Source: Empedobacter stercoris (GTDB lineage Bacteria > Bacteroidota > Bacteroidia > Flavobacteriales > Weeksellaceae). Taken from it: a stretch of DNA of 64,000 nucleotides. Below are positions 1 to 6,683 of this stretch, piece by piece (position 1 is the stretch's first letter; every line of letters starts with the position of its first letter). A program made the position numbers and the translations under genes. The DNA is taken from NCBI RefSeq assembly GCF_965137335.1, contig NZ_CBCRZD010000007.1. One strand, 5' to 3'. Under the pieces are notes generated by a model. That model was given only the letters and a program-made list of their open reading frames with translations, was not told where the DNA came from and made no database searches.

Positions 1-33
1 CAAGAAAAAGGATTTAAACAAATTATACTTTAA
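1..33 (+). CDS. C-terminal tail of an upstream gene (partial)
   Basis: Frame 1 is open from the window edge to a TAA at 31-33 and encodes ten residues ending in QIIL. A strong terminator hairpin follows three bases later, which is where a gene end would be expected. Too little is visible to assign a family, and the frame could be chance. Confidence 0.35.
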   Translation, partial: QEKGFKQIIL

Positions 34-35
34 CC

Positions 36-69
36 AAAAAAGATGGATTTTATAAATCCATCTTTTTTT
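36..69. terminator. Bidirectional intrinsic terminator
   Basis: A perfect stem, AGATGGATTT (41-50) with AAATCCATCT (54-63), is flanked by A-runs on the left and T-runs on the right, so it can terminate in both directions. It serves the plus-strand gene ending at 33 and hflX on the minus strand, which ends at 73. Confidence 0.85.
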
Positions 70-72
70 ATA

Positions 73-1299
73 TTATTCTTCCAAATCACTCTCTTCTTCC
101 TCATCATAATACTGAAAAAGGAAATTATTGTAAGGAAAACGTTTCATGTGAAGTTCTTTTACTTCTTCATAAACCGTTTTTCGTAATTCTTCTAAATTAT
201 CTTTTTCTGTAGCAGAAATAAACAATGTCGGATAATCCGTTTTTGCCATCCAAGTTCGTTTCCAATCTTCTAACGAATAGTTTTCAAATTTCTTTTCAGA
301 CAAATCATCTTCATCTTGTTTCGTATAAGAAAAATTATCAATTTTATTAAAAACCATAATCGTTGGCTTCTCTTTCGAATCAATTTCAGCTAAAATTTGA
401 TTCACTGAATTAACATGATCTTCAAAACTTGCATGTGAAATATCGACGACATGAACCAATAAATCTGCTTCACGAACCTCATCCAATGTCGACTTAAAGG
501 ATTCTACCAATTGTGTTGGCAATTTTCGAATAAACCCAACCGTATCCGTTAACAAGAAAGGTAAATTACCAATCACTACTTTACGAACTGTTGTATCTAA
601 TGTTGCAAATAACTTGTTTTCTGCAAAAACTTCTGACTTCGACAAAACATTCATCAACGTCGATTTTCCAACATTGGTATAACCAACCAACGCTACGCGA
701 ACCAATGCACCACGATTTTTACGTTGAGTCGCCATTTGCTTGTCTATTCCTTTCAATTTTTCTTTCAGTAATGTAATACGATCACGAATAATACGTCTAT
801 CAGTTTCGATTTCCGTTTCTCCAGGACCACGCATTCCAATTCCACCTCGCTGACGCTCCAAGTGCGTCCACATTCGTGTTAAACGAGGTAATAAATATTG
901 GTATTGAGCCAATTCTACTTGAGTTCTTGCATAAGAAGTTTGCGCTCGTTGTGCAAAAATATCAAGAATCAATTGTGTTCTATCAATAATTTTTTTATTG
1001 ACAACTTTCTCAATATTTTTTAGCTGAGAAGGAGTTAATTCATCATCAAAAATTACTGTATCAATGTCATATTGCTCTACAAATGCAGCAATTTCATCTA
1101 ATTTCCCGCTTCCTACAAAAAATTTAGAATCAGGACGATCCATTTTTTGAGTGAAACGTTCACCAACTGTAGCTCCTGCTGTATACGCCAAGAACTCCAA
1201 TTCATCCATATATTCAGTCAGTTTTTCTTCGGATTGTTCGCGTGTAATCAATCCAACTAAAACGACCTTTTCGTATTGTGCTTCTTTCTTTTCTAACAT
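73..1299 (-). CDS. hflX: GTPase HflX
   Basis: A 408-residue ribosome-associated GTPase that in characterised bacteria splits or rescues stalled 70S ribosomes. The N-terminal HflX domain covers about 1-190 and includes the glycine-rich RGGIGMRGPGETEIE stretch at 151-165. The G domain follows: P-loop GYTNVGKST (206-214), switch TLDTT (233-237), DTVG (252-255) and NKID (318-321). Length is normal for the family. The start is the ATG at 1299, with a TAnnTTTG box on the minus strand only nine bases upstream. It is a single-gene unit convergent with whatever lies to the left. Family assignment is certain; the ribosome role is taken from homologues. Confidence 0.97.
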   Translation of the reverse strand: MLEKKEAQYEKVVLVGLITREQSEEKLTEYMDELEFLAYTAGATVGERFTQKMDRPDSKFFVGSGKLDEIAAFVEQYDIDTVIFDDELTPSQLKNIEKVVNKKIIDRTQLILDIFAQRAQTSYARTQVELAQYQYLLPRLTRMWTHLERQRGGIGMRGPGETEIETDRRIIRDRITLLKEKLKGIDKQMATQRKNRGALVRVALVGYTNVGKSTLMNVLSKSEVFAENKLFATLDTTVRKVVIGNLPFLLTDTVGFIRKLPTQLVESFKSTLDEVREADLLVHVVDISHASFEDHVNSVNQILAEIDSKEKPTIMVFNKIDNFSYTKQDEDDLSEKKFENYSLEDWKRTWMAKTDYPTLFISATEKDNLEELRKTVYEEVKELHMKRFPYNNFLFQYYDEEEESDLEE

Positions 1300-1308
1300 A
1301 AATCTCTA

Positions 1309-1338
1309 CAAAAATAAAGTAAAGTTTTTGATGTCAAA
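1309..1338 (-). promoter_or_regulatory. hflX promoter (TTTG / TAnnTTTG)
   Basis: On the minus strand TTTG (1335-1338) and TATTTTTG (1309-1316) are separated by 18 bases, close to the Bacteroidota consensus. The -7 box ends nine bases before the hflX ATG, so the 5' leader would be very short. Confidence 0.6.
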
Positions 1339-1435
1339 CCACTTCATCAAAATTCTTAACGATTATTTACAAAATCCCCTTAATTATACTCAAATAAAAT
1401 TATCATATTTGCCAGCTAATTAAACAATATTTTAT

Positions 1436-2324
1436 ACGAAGAAAAATTTACTAGTTGGGGCTTTAACCCTATTATCATTAAATGTTAATGCTCAAAACCA
1501 AAATATTTCTTTTGAAGAATCTGAAGGTTTTTCAATCGGAAATCTAAACAACCAAAAAAAACTGGTTCAATTGGGGATATGTTTCTGATGAAAATTCTAA
1601 AGTCAATAATACAATTTCGAGCAAAGGAACGAATTCTGTATATGTTATAAATGATGAAGTAGAAGAAGGAAATTGGGGTGGAATCGCTTATCCAATTGCA
1701 AAGTATCGTAAATACACTATTTCTACTGATGTTTATTTGGAGAAAACTGAAAATTCAAATTATGAAATGTTAGGCTTTTATAACGAAAACAATGAGTTCG
1801 ATTTGGTTGGTGGTTTGATATTTTACTTTGATGGAGAAATTGCATACGAACACATGAAAAATAGTGTAACAGTTGGTACATGGACACCTAAAAAATGGTA
1901 CAATGTGAAAGCTGAAGTCGATTTAAATGCAAAAAAAGTTATTTACTATTTAGATCATGTAAAAATTCAAGAAACAATTATAGATGATCTGAATAAAGAT
2001 ATTACCGAAGTAGATTTTAGTTTTGATAATTATGGTTCAAGTTTTTTTGTAGATAATGTAACTATTATTGATTTAGAAAATTTAGGATTAACAGAGAATA
2101 ACAAGAATCCTATTTCTATTTATCCAAATCCATCTTCAACATACATTAATATTAATACTACAGAAAAAATAAAAACCGTTACCGTTACAGATTTAACAGG
2201 TAAAATAATTTTAAATCAACAAGATTCCAATAAAATCGATATTCATCATTTGTCAAATGGGGTATATCTTATCAACATTAATACAGACAACTCCCAATCA
2301 ATTCAAAAATTTATAAAAAAGTAA
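1436..2324 (+). pseudogene. T9SS-sorted secreted protein, broken by lost start codon and frameshift
   Basis: Reading from 1436 gives a classic signal peptide (K-K-N-L-L-V-G-A-L... ending N-A-Q, cleavage A-Q), but the first codon is ACG instead of ATG. The frame hits TGA soon after a run of eight A (1554-1561). With one A fewer the reading continues without a break into the open frame ending at 2324. That continuation gives a lectin- or LamG-like beta-sandwich region and a C-terminal type IX secretion sorting domain (N-P-I-S-I-Y-P-N-P-S, then ...S-N-G-V-Y-L-I). The ATG-initiated remainder alone starts at 1737 and has no signal peptide. Two lesions suggest a decayed gene; a sequencing error in the A run could explain the frameshift but not the ACG. 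The ligand is unknown. Confidence 0.75.
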
Positions 2325-2420
2325 ATATTTAGAAAATAAAACCTAATTACTATAAATTTTAAAATATAACATTAGAAATGAGATTCTTCTTAATTATTTT
2401 TTCTAAACATTAAAAATTTC
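2325..2420. other. AT-rich spacer before the his promoter
   Basis: Separates the broken secreted-protein gene from the his promoter. It is very AT-rich, and I see no ORF, hairpin terminator or repeat in it. Confidence 0.5.
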
Positions 2421-2451
2421 ATTGCTAATTAAAATATCCTTTATAAATTTG
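2421..2451 (+). promoter_or_regulatory. his operon promoter
   Basis: ATTG (2421-2424) and TAAATTTG (2444-2451) are separated by exactly 19 bases, matching the Bacteroidota -33/-7 arrangement. The predicted transcript start is about 2455-2458, placing the leader-peptide ATG at 2470 about 12-15 bases into the RNA. Confidence 0.7.
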
Positions 2452-2469
2452 TCTCAACAAAAAGAAATT

Positions 2470-2526
2470 ATGTACACAGTTCAGTTCCATCATCATCACC
2501 ATCATACTTGCACTCAAGCGAGCTGA
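2470..2526 (+). CDS. hisL: his operon leader peptide (six consecutive His)
   Basis: An 18-codon ORF, M-Y-T-V-Q-F followed by H6 and T-C-T-Q-A-S, ending at TGA 2524-2526. Six adjacent histidine codons just upstream of a terminator hairpin and of hisG are the signature of transcription attenuation. When His-tRNA is scarce the ribosome stalls in the His run and the RNA folds differently. The peptide itself has no expected function. Too short for automatic gene finding, but the codon run and context make it convincing. Confidence 0.9.
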   Translation: MYTVQFHHHHHHTCTQAS

Positions 2527-2577
2527 TTGTGATATGGACTTGTGCCAAATAATATATCTAAATCCCGTTTGAGTACA
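2509..2577 (+). promoter_or_regulatory. Predicted his antiterminator pairing
   Basis: TGCACTCAA at 2509-2517, at the end of the leader ORF, can pair with TTGAGTACA at 2569-2577 (eight of nine positions). The second segment is the 5' arm and loop of the terminator. A ribosome stalled in the His codons (2488-2505) would leave 2509-2517 free and favour this pairing; a ribosome reaching the stop codon would cover it. A small 1:2 pairing, GCAC (2510-2513) with GTGC (2542-2545), may add to the switch. Confidence 0.6.
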
Positions 2578-2598
2578 TCAAACGGGTTTTCTTTTTTT
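2564..2598 (+). terminator. his attenuator terminator
   Basis: Perfect nine-base stem CCCGTTTGA (2564-2572) / TCAAACGGG (2578-2586), loop GTACA, followed by a T-rich tract (2587-2598). It lies between the His leader peptide and hisG, with no other gene between, so it acts as the regulated terminator of the operon. Confidence 0.9.
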
Positions 2599-2634
2599 AG
2601 CTTTTTTGATGTACTCCTATAAATATAAAATAAA

Positions 2635-3492
2635 ATGAATACATTAAAAATAGCCATTCAAAAATCAGGACGATTAAGTGAAAAGTCGCTCGAATTATTA
2701 AAAGATTGCGGAATAAAAATTTCTACAAGTAATCGAAAATTAAGAACCGAATCCTCTAACTTTCCAATCGAAGTTTTATTCTTACGCGACGACGATATTC
2801 CACAATATGTAGAACAAGGCGTTGCTGATATAGGAATTTTAGGCGAAAATGAAGTTTGGGAAAAAGATAAAAATGTTACACAAATTCGTCAATTAGGTTT
2901 TGCGAATTGTAAAATGTGTTTGGCTATTCCAAAAGACGAAGAATATACTGATTTATCGTTTTTTAAAAACAAAAAAATCGCCACCTCTTATCCTAAAATT
3001 CTTTCAAACTTCTTTCAAAAAAAAGGAATTAACGTAAAGATTGAAGAAATTGGGGGTAGTGTAGAAATCGCTCCAAGCATAGGTTTAGCAAATGCCATAT
3101 TTGATATTGTTTCAACAGGTTCAACTTTACTAACAAATGGATTAAAACAAGTAGAAACCGTAGTTGAATCTCAAGCTGTTTTAGTTGCTAATCAAAATTT
3201 AGATGAACAAAAGAAAACTATTTTAAATCGATTATTATTTAGAATTGAAGCCGTAAAACAATCTTTCGAAAACAAATACATCTTACTAAATGCCCCAAAC
3301 GAAAAGATAGATGAAATCATTGCATTATTACCCGGAATGAAATCGCCAACAGTTTTACCTCTTGCCGAAAAAGGTTGGTCTTCTGTACACACTGTCATCA
3401 AAGAAGATACCTTTTGGGATATTATCGAGCAACTAAAAAACTTAGGCGCCGAAGGAATATTAGTCTTAGAAATTGAAAAAATGATTTTATAG
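2635..3492 (+). CDS. hisG: ATP phosphoribosyltransferase HisG (long form)
   Basis: First enzyme of histidine synthesis: joins ATP and PRPP to give phosphoribosyl-ATP. At 285 residues it is the long, homohexameric form that carries its own C-terminal regulatory domain (about 215-285) and needs no HisZ. The PRPP-binding part includes E-I-A-P-S-I-G-L-A-N at 144-153 and the loop D-I-V-S-T-G-S-T-L at 157-165. It is first in the operon, 36 bases after the attenuator T-tract, so it should be controlled by attenuation and, as in homologues, by histidine feedback. Confidence 0.97.
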   Translation: MNTLKIAIQKSGRLSEKSLELLKDCGIKISTSNRKLRTESSNFPIEVLFLRDDDIPQYVEQGVADIGILGENEVWEKDKNVTQIRQLGFANCKMCLAIPKDEEYTDLSFFKNKKIATSYPKILSNFFQKKGINVKIEEIGGSVEIAPSIGLANAIFDIVSTGSTLLTNGLKQVETVVESQAVLVANQNLDEQKKTILNRLLFRIEAVKQSFENKYILLNAPNEKIDEIIALLPGMKSPTVLPLAEKGWSSVHTVIKEDTFWDIIEQLKNLGAEGILVLEIEKMIL

Positions 3493-3609
3493 TGTTGATG
3501 TGCTTAAGTTGTTAAGTTCATAATTAGTAATTACATAATGTAAAAAAACACTTACAAACCTTAAAGACTTATAAACTTAAACACTTTATAACATAAAAAC
3601 TAAAAAAAG
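3493..3609 (+). repeat. his intergenic repeat spacer 1 (hisG-hisD)
   Basis: This 117-base spacer opens with TTAAGTT and GTTAAGTT (3504-3518) and closes with many ACTTA/CTTAAA words, including AACTTAA (3574-3580). The two ends are approximately complementary, so the mRNA between the genes can form a long imperfect hairpin. No ORF is present. Confidence 0.75.
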
Positions 3610-4893
3610 ATGCAAACTTATATAACCCCACAACTTTCAGATTGGTCAACTTTAACATCTCGCCCAACGAAAGAAGCGCAAGATTTACAAAAAATCGTTT
3701 TGGACGTTTTTGATAAAATTCAAATTGAAAAAGATCAAGCTTTAATCAACTTTACAGAAGAATTTGACAAAGTAAGAATATCGTACTTAGAAGTTTCTAC
3801 TGAAGAAATTGAAGAAGCGAAAAATTTAATTTCTGAAGAGTTAAAACAAGCCATCCAATTAGCAGCTACCAATATTGAAAAATTTCACAAAGCGCAACGC
3901 GAAGAAATCAAAATGATCGAAACCACAAAAGGTGTAAATTGTTGGAGAGAATCTCGTGGAATCGAAAATGTCGGAATTTATATTCCAGGCGGAACTGCTC
4001 CATTATTTTCAACTACTTTGATGTTAGGAATTCCTGCAAAATTAGCGGGATGCGAAAACATTATTTTATGTACGCCTCCAAACAAAGAAGGAAAAATTCA
4101 CCCTGCGATTTTATATACAGCCAACTTAATCGGAATTGATAAAATCTATAAAGTTGGCGGAATTCAAGCCATTGGCGCATTAACTTTTGGAACAGAAACG
4201 ATTCAGAAAGTGGATAAAATTTTCGGTCCAGGAAACCAATATGTAACGGCGGCGAAACAAGTGGCTCAAAATTTTGGAGTAGCGATTGATATGCCTGCTG
4301 GTCCAAGCGAAGTTTTAGTAATCGCAGACGAGACTTCTGTTCCGAAATATGTCGCAGCAGATTTACTTTCTCAGGCTGAACACGGCATCGACTCACAAGT
4401 GATTTTATTGACAACTAATCAGCAAACTTTAAAAGAAACAATTGTTGATTTACAATCTCAAATAGAACTTTTACCAAGAAGCGAATTAGCAGCAAAAGCT
4501 TTAGAAAATTCGAGAGGAATTGTTCTTAATTCAATTGAAGAATGTATAGCTTTCTCTAATATTTATGCACCAGAGCACTTAATTTTTGCTTGCGAAACAG
4601 CCGAAAATTATCTTGATAAAATCATTAACGCAGGATCTGTTTTCTTAGGAAATTACTCATGCGAATCGGCAGGAGATTACGCTTCTGGAACCAATCACAC
4701 GTTGCCAACCAATGGCTATGCGAAGAATTATTCTGGAGTTTCTTTAGATAGTTTCATCAAGAAAATTACGTTTCAAAAATTGACAGCAGAAGGAATTCAA
4801 AATATTGGTCCGGCCATCGAATTAATGGCGGAAGCTGAAGAATTATTTGCACACAAAAATGCGGTGACGCTAAGATTATTAGACTTGAAATAA
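3610..4893 (+). CDS. hisD: Histidinol dehydrogenase HisD
   Basis: Catalyses the last two steps of histidine synthesis, oxidising L-histidinol to L-histidine with two NAD. The 427-residue length is typical. Visible family features are the G-I-Y-I-P-G-G-T-A loop (122-130), I-F-G-P-G-N-Q-Y-V (204-212), D-M-P-A-G-P-S-E-V (227-235), the zinc/substrate region L-S-Q-A-E-H-G (253-259), the A-P-E-H-L pair of catalytic residues near 320-325 and a C-terminal G-T-N-H-T-L-P-T motif. Cytoplasmic dimer with a zinc per active site in homologues. Confidence 0.98.
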   Translation: MQTYITPQLSDWSTLTSRPTKEAQDLQKIVLDVFDKIQIEKDQALINFTEEFDKVRISYLEVSTEEIEEAKNLISEELKQAIQLAATNIEKFHKAQREEIKMIETTKGVNCWRESRGIENVGIYIPGGTAPLFSTTLMLGIPAKLAGCENIILCTPPNKEGKIHPAILYTANLIGIDKIYKVGGIQAIGALTFGTETIQKVDKIFGPGNQYVTAAKQVAQNFGVAIDMPAGPSEVLVIADETSVPKYVAADLLSQAEHGIDSQVILLTTNQQTLKETIVDLQSQIELLPRSELAAKALENSRGIVLNSIEECIAFSNIYAPEHLIFACETAENYLDKIINAGSVFLGNYSCESAGDYASGTNHTLPTNGYAKNYSGVSLDSFIKKITFQKLTAEGIQNIGPAIELMAEAEELFAHKNAVTLRLLDLK

Positions 4894-5018
4894 GTTGATA
4901 AGTGAGTAAGTTTTTAAGTGGTTTAGAATTGTGGTATAAATAACTTAAAAACCTAACAACATAAGCATTTAACAACTTAAAAACCTGTCAACATAAACAC
5001 TTAATAACTTAAAATAAA
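4894..5018 (+). repeat. his intergenic repeat spacer 2 (hisD-hisC)
   Basis: Begins with GATAAGTGAGTAAG and TTTTTAAGTGG words right after the hisD stop and ends in repeated AACTTAAAAACC, CACTTAATAAC words. The 5' and 3' parts are roughly inverted copies of one another. No ORF. Confidence 0.75.
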
Positions 5019-6062
5019 ATGTTCAACATAAATAACATCATTCGTCCCAACGTAAAAGCAATGAAAGCGTATTCATCTGCGCGCGACGAATTTCAAGATA
5101 TTAATGACGATTTCGTTTTCTTAGATGCCAACGAAAATCCTTTCAACAATGGTTTAAATCGTTATCCAGATCCTTTACAACGCAATGTGAAATCGATTTT
5201 AAGCGAAATTAAAAACTTTCCTACGGATCAGATTTTATTAGGAAACGGAAGCGACGAAGTTTTGGATTTATTTTTCCGCGCGTTTTGCGAACCAAACCAA
5301 GATAATGTAATCGCGATTTCTCCATCTTACGGAATGTACGGCGTACTAGCGAATTTAAACGCGGTTGAGTATCGTAAATCCTTATTAAACGAATCGGATT
5401 TTCAACCCAACATCGAAGATATTTTCTCGAAAGTGGATGAAAATACAAAAATGATTTTCTTGTGTTCGCCTAACAATCCAACAGGAAAAATCATTAAAAG
5501 AGAAGCGATTTTAGAAATTGTAAATCGTTTCAACGGATTGGTAATTATCGATGAAGCCTATATTGATTTTGCGACTGAACCGTCTTGGATCGAAGAGATC
5601 AACAATTATCCAAACGTAATTGTTACGCAAACTTTATCAAAAGCTGTTGGTTTAGCCGGAATTCGTTTAGGAATTTTATATGCCTCTCAAGAAATTGTAG
5701 AGGTCTTAAATAAAATTAAACCGCCTTATAACATCAATCAATTGACACAATTAAAAGCGATTGAAATTTTAAGCGATTACGAAAAAGTGGTAGCAGCAAC
5801 AAATACGATTATTAAACAAAAAGAAGTTTTAGAAAATGCGTTAACGGAGATTTCTTTTGTCGAAAAAATCTATCCAAGTGATGCGAATTTTATCTTAATC
5901 AAAGTGGATAATGCCAACGAGCGTTACGACCAATTGGTTGAAAAAGGAATTGTCATCCGTAACCGTAACAATGACGATTTATGTAAGAATTGTTTGAGAA
6001 TTACTGTTGGAACGGAAGAGGAAAATGGGAAGTTGGTACAAGTACTTAAGGGGTTAAGTTAG
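5019..6062 (+). CDS. hisC: Histidinol-phosphate aminotransferase HisC
   Basis: PLP enzyme of fold type I that transaminates imidazole-acetol phosphate to histidinol phosphate. Motifs: S-P-N-N-P-T-G (150-156), I-I-D-E-A-Y (176-181, Asp binding the PLP nitrogen), Schiff-base lysine in T-L-S-K-A (K208) and R-L-G downstream. Length 347 is typical. The final codons (6042-6062) have the same TTAAG-rich composition as the following repeat spacer, so the repeat appears to have entered the 3' end of the reading frame and supplied the last residues V-L-K-G-L-S. Confidence 0.97.
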   Translation: MFNINNIIRPNVKAMKAYSSARDEFQDINDDFVFLDANENPFNNGLNRYPDPLQRNVKSILSEIKNFPTDQILLGNGSDEVLDLFFRAFCEPNQDNVIAISPSYGMYGVLANLNAVEYRKSLLNESDFQPNIEDIFSKVDENTKMIFLCSPNNPTGKIIKREAILEIVNRFNGLVIIDEAYIDFATEPSWIEEINNYPNVIVTQTLSKAVGLAGIRLGILYASQEIVEVLNKIKPPYNINQLTQLKAIEILSDYEKVVAATNTIIKQKEVLENALTEISFVEKIYPSDANFILIKVDNANERYDQLVEKGIVIRNRNNDDLCKNCLRITVGTEEENGKLVQVLKGLS

Positions 6063-6287
6063 TAAGTGATTAAGTGTTTATGTGGTAGAGTGTCTAAGTT
6101 GGTTTTATCTCTGATTATTAAATATTTAAACTTACTAACTTAAAAACTTACTAACCGTACAACTTAAAAACATACAAACTGAACAACTTACAAACTGAAC
6201 AACTTATAAACTTAATAACATACCTACTAACCAACTTAAAAACATTTTTCTTAACTTAATATCTATCAAACCTTAAAACCAAATAAT
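6063..6287 (+). repeat. his intergenic repeat spacer 3 (hisC to four-helix-bundle gene), the longest
   Basis: A 225-base spacer. The start carries TAAGTGATTAAGTG words; from about 6120 to the next gene it is almost wholly AACTTAAAAAC/AACTTACAAAC-type words. It includes a perfect 16-base tandem duplication, ACAAACTGAACAACTT at 6174-6189 and 6190-6205. There is no ORF. It leads directly into the four-helix-bundle gene. Confidence 0.75.
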
Positions 6288-6644
6288 ATGGGCCTAGTTT
6301 ATGATTTAAATTTATGGAAAGAAGCGCATCAACTTGTTTTGGAAGTGTATAAAACTGTCGATAAATTTCCTAAATCAGAAATATTTGCTTTATCGAGTCA
6401 AATGAAACGTTGTGCAGTTTCTGTTCCGGCAAACATTGTTGAAGGATATAAAAAACAAACGAAAGCTCATCAAATCCATTATTATAACATTTCGGATACA
6501 TCTTTAGAAGAACTGAAGTATTACTTTTTACTTTCTAGAGATTTGAAATATATAACTGAAAAAGAATACAAAATATTGATTAGTAAAAGTGAAGAAGTTG
6601 GAAAAATGATTACAGGTTATATTAAACATATCAAAAGTAAATAA
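6288..6644 (+). CDS. Four-helix-bundle protein (S23 / rRNA intervening-sequence family)
   Basis: A 118-residue all-helical protein with the family's typical N-terminal D-L-x-x-W-K-E-A-H-Q-L-V pattern (6-17) and the central S-V-P-A-N-I-V-E-G-Y-K-K segment (about 45-56). Relatives are encoded in intervening sequences of 23S rRNA genes in some bacteria, stand alone in many Bacteroidota, and share a fold with the Avd subunit of diversity-generating retroelements; their activity is not known. It interrupts the his operon between hisC and hisB, is not a histidine enzyme, and is surrounded on both sides by the operon's repeats. No signal peptide or membrane segment. Confidence 0.9.
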   Translation: MGLVYDLNLWKEAHQLVLEVYKTVDKFPKSEIFALSSQMKRCAVSVPANIVEGYKKQTKAHQIHYYNISDTSLEELKYYFLLSRDLKYITEKEYKILISKSEEVGKMITGYIKHIKSK

Positions 6645-6683
6645 CTTAAAAACTTCATCACCTAATCACTTACAAACTAAAAA
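6645..6683 (+). repeat. his intergenic repeat spacer 4 (four-helix-bundle gene to hisB)
   Basis: Only 39 bases, made of CTTAAAAACTTC, AATCACTTACAAAC words. This is 3'-arm type sequence with no matching 5' arm after the four-helix-bundle gene, as though that gene sat inside one spacer. Confidence 0.7.

Noticed and set aside
2488..2505. Six-His run as an artificial tag
   Set aside because: It lies in a natural leader ORF followed by an attenuator and hisG, uses both CAT and CAC, and has no vector context.
4061..4414. Minus-strand 117-residue frame inside hisD
   Set aside because: It is the shadow of a certain gene (hisD) and has no family-like features; the same applies to the opposite-strand frames in hisF, rimM, glnS, radC and recF.
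6288..6644. Diversity-generating retroelement
   Set aside because: Although the four-helix-bundle protein shares the fold of Avd, there is no reverse transcriptase gene or template/variable repeat pair in the window.
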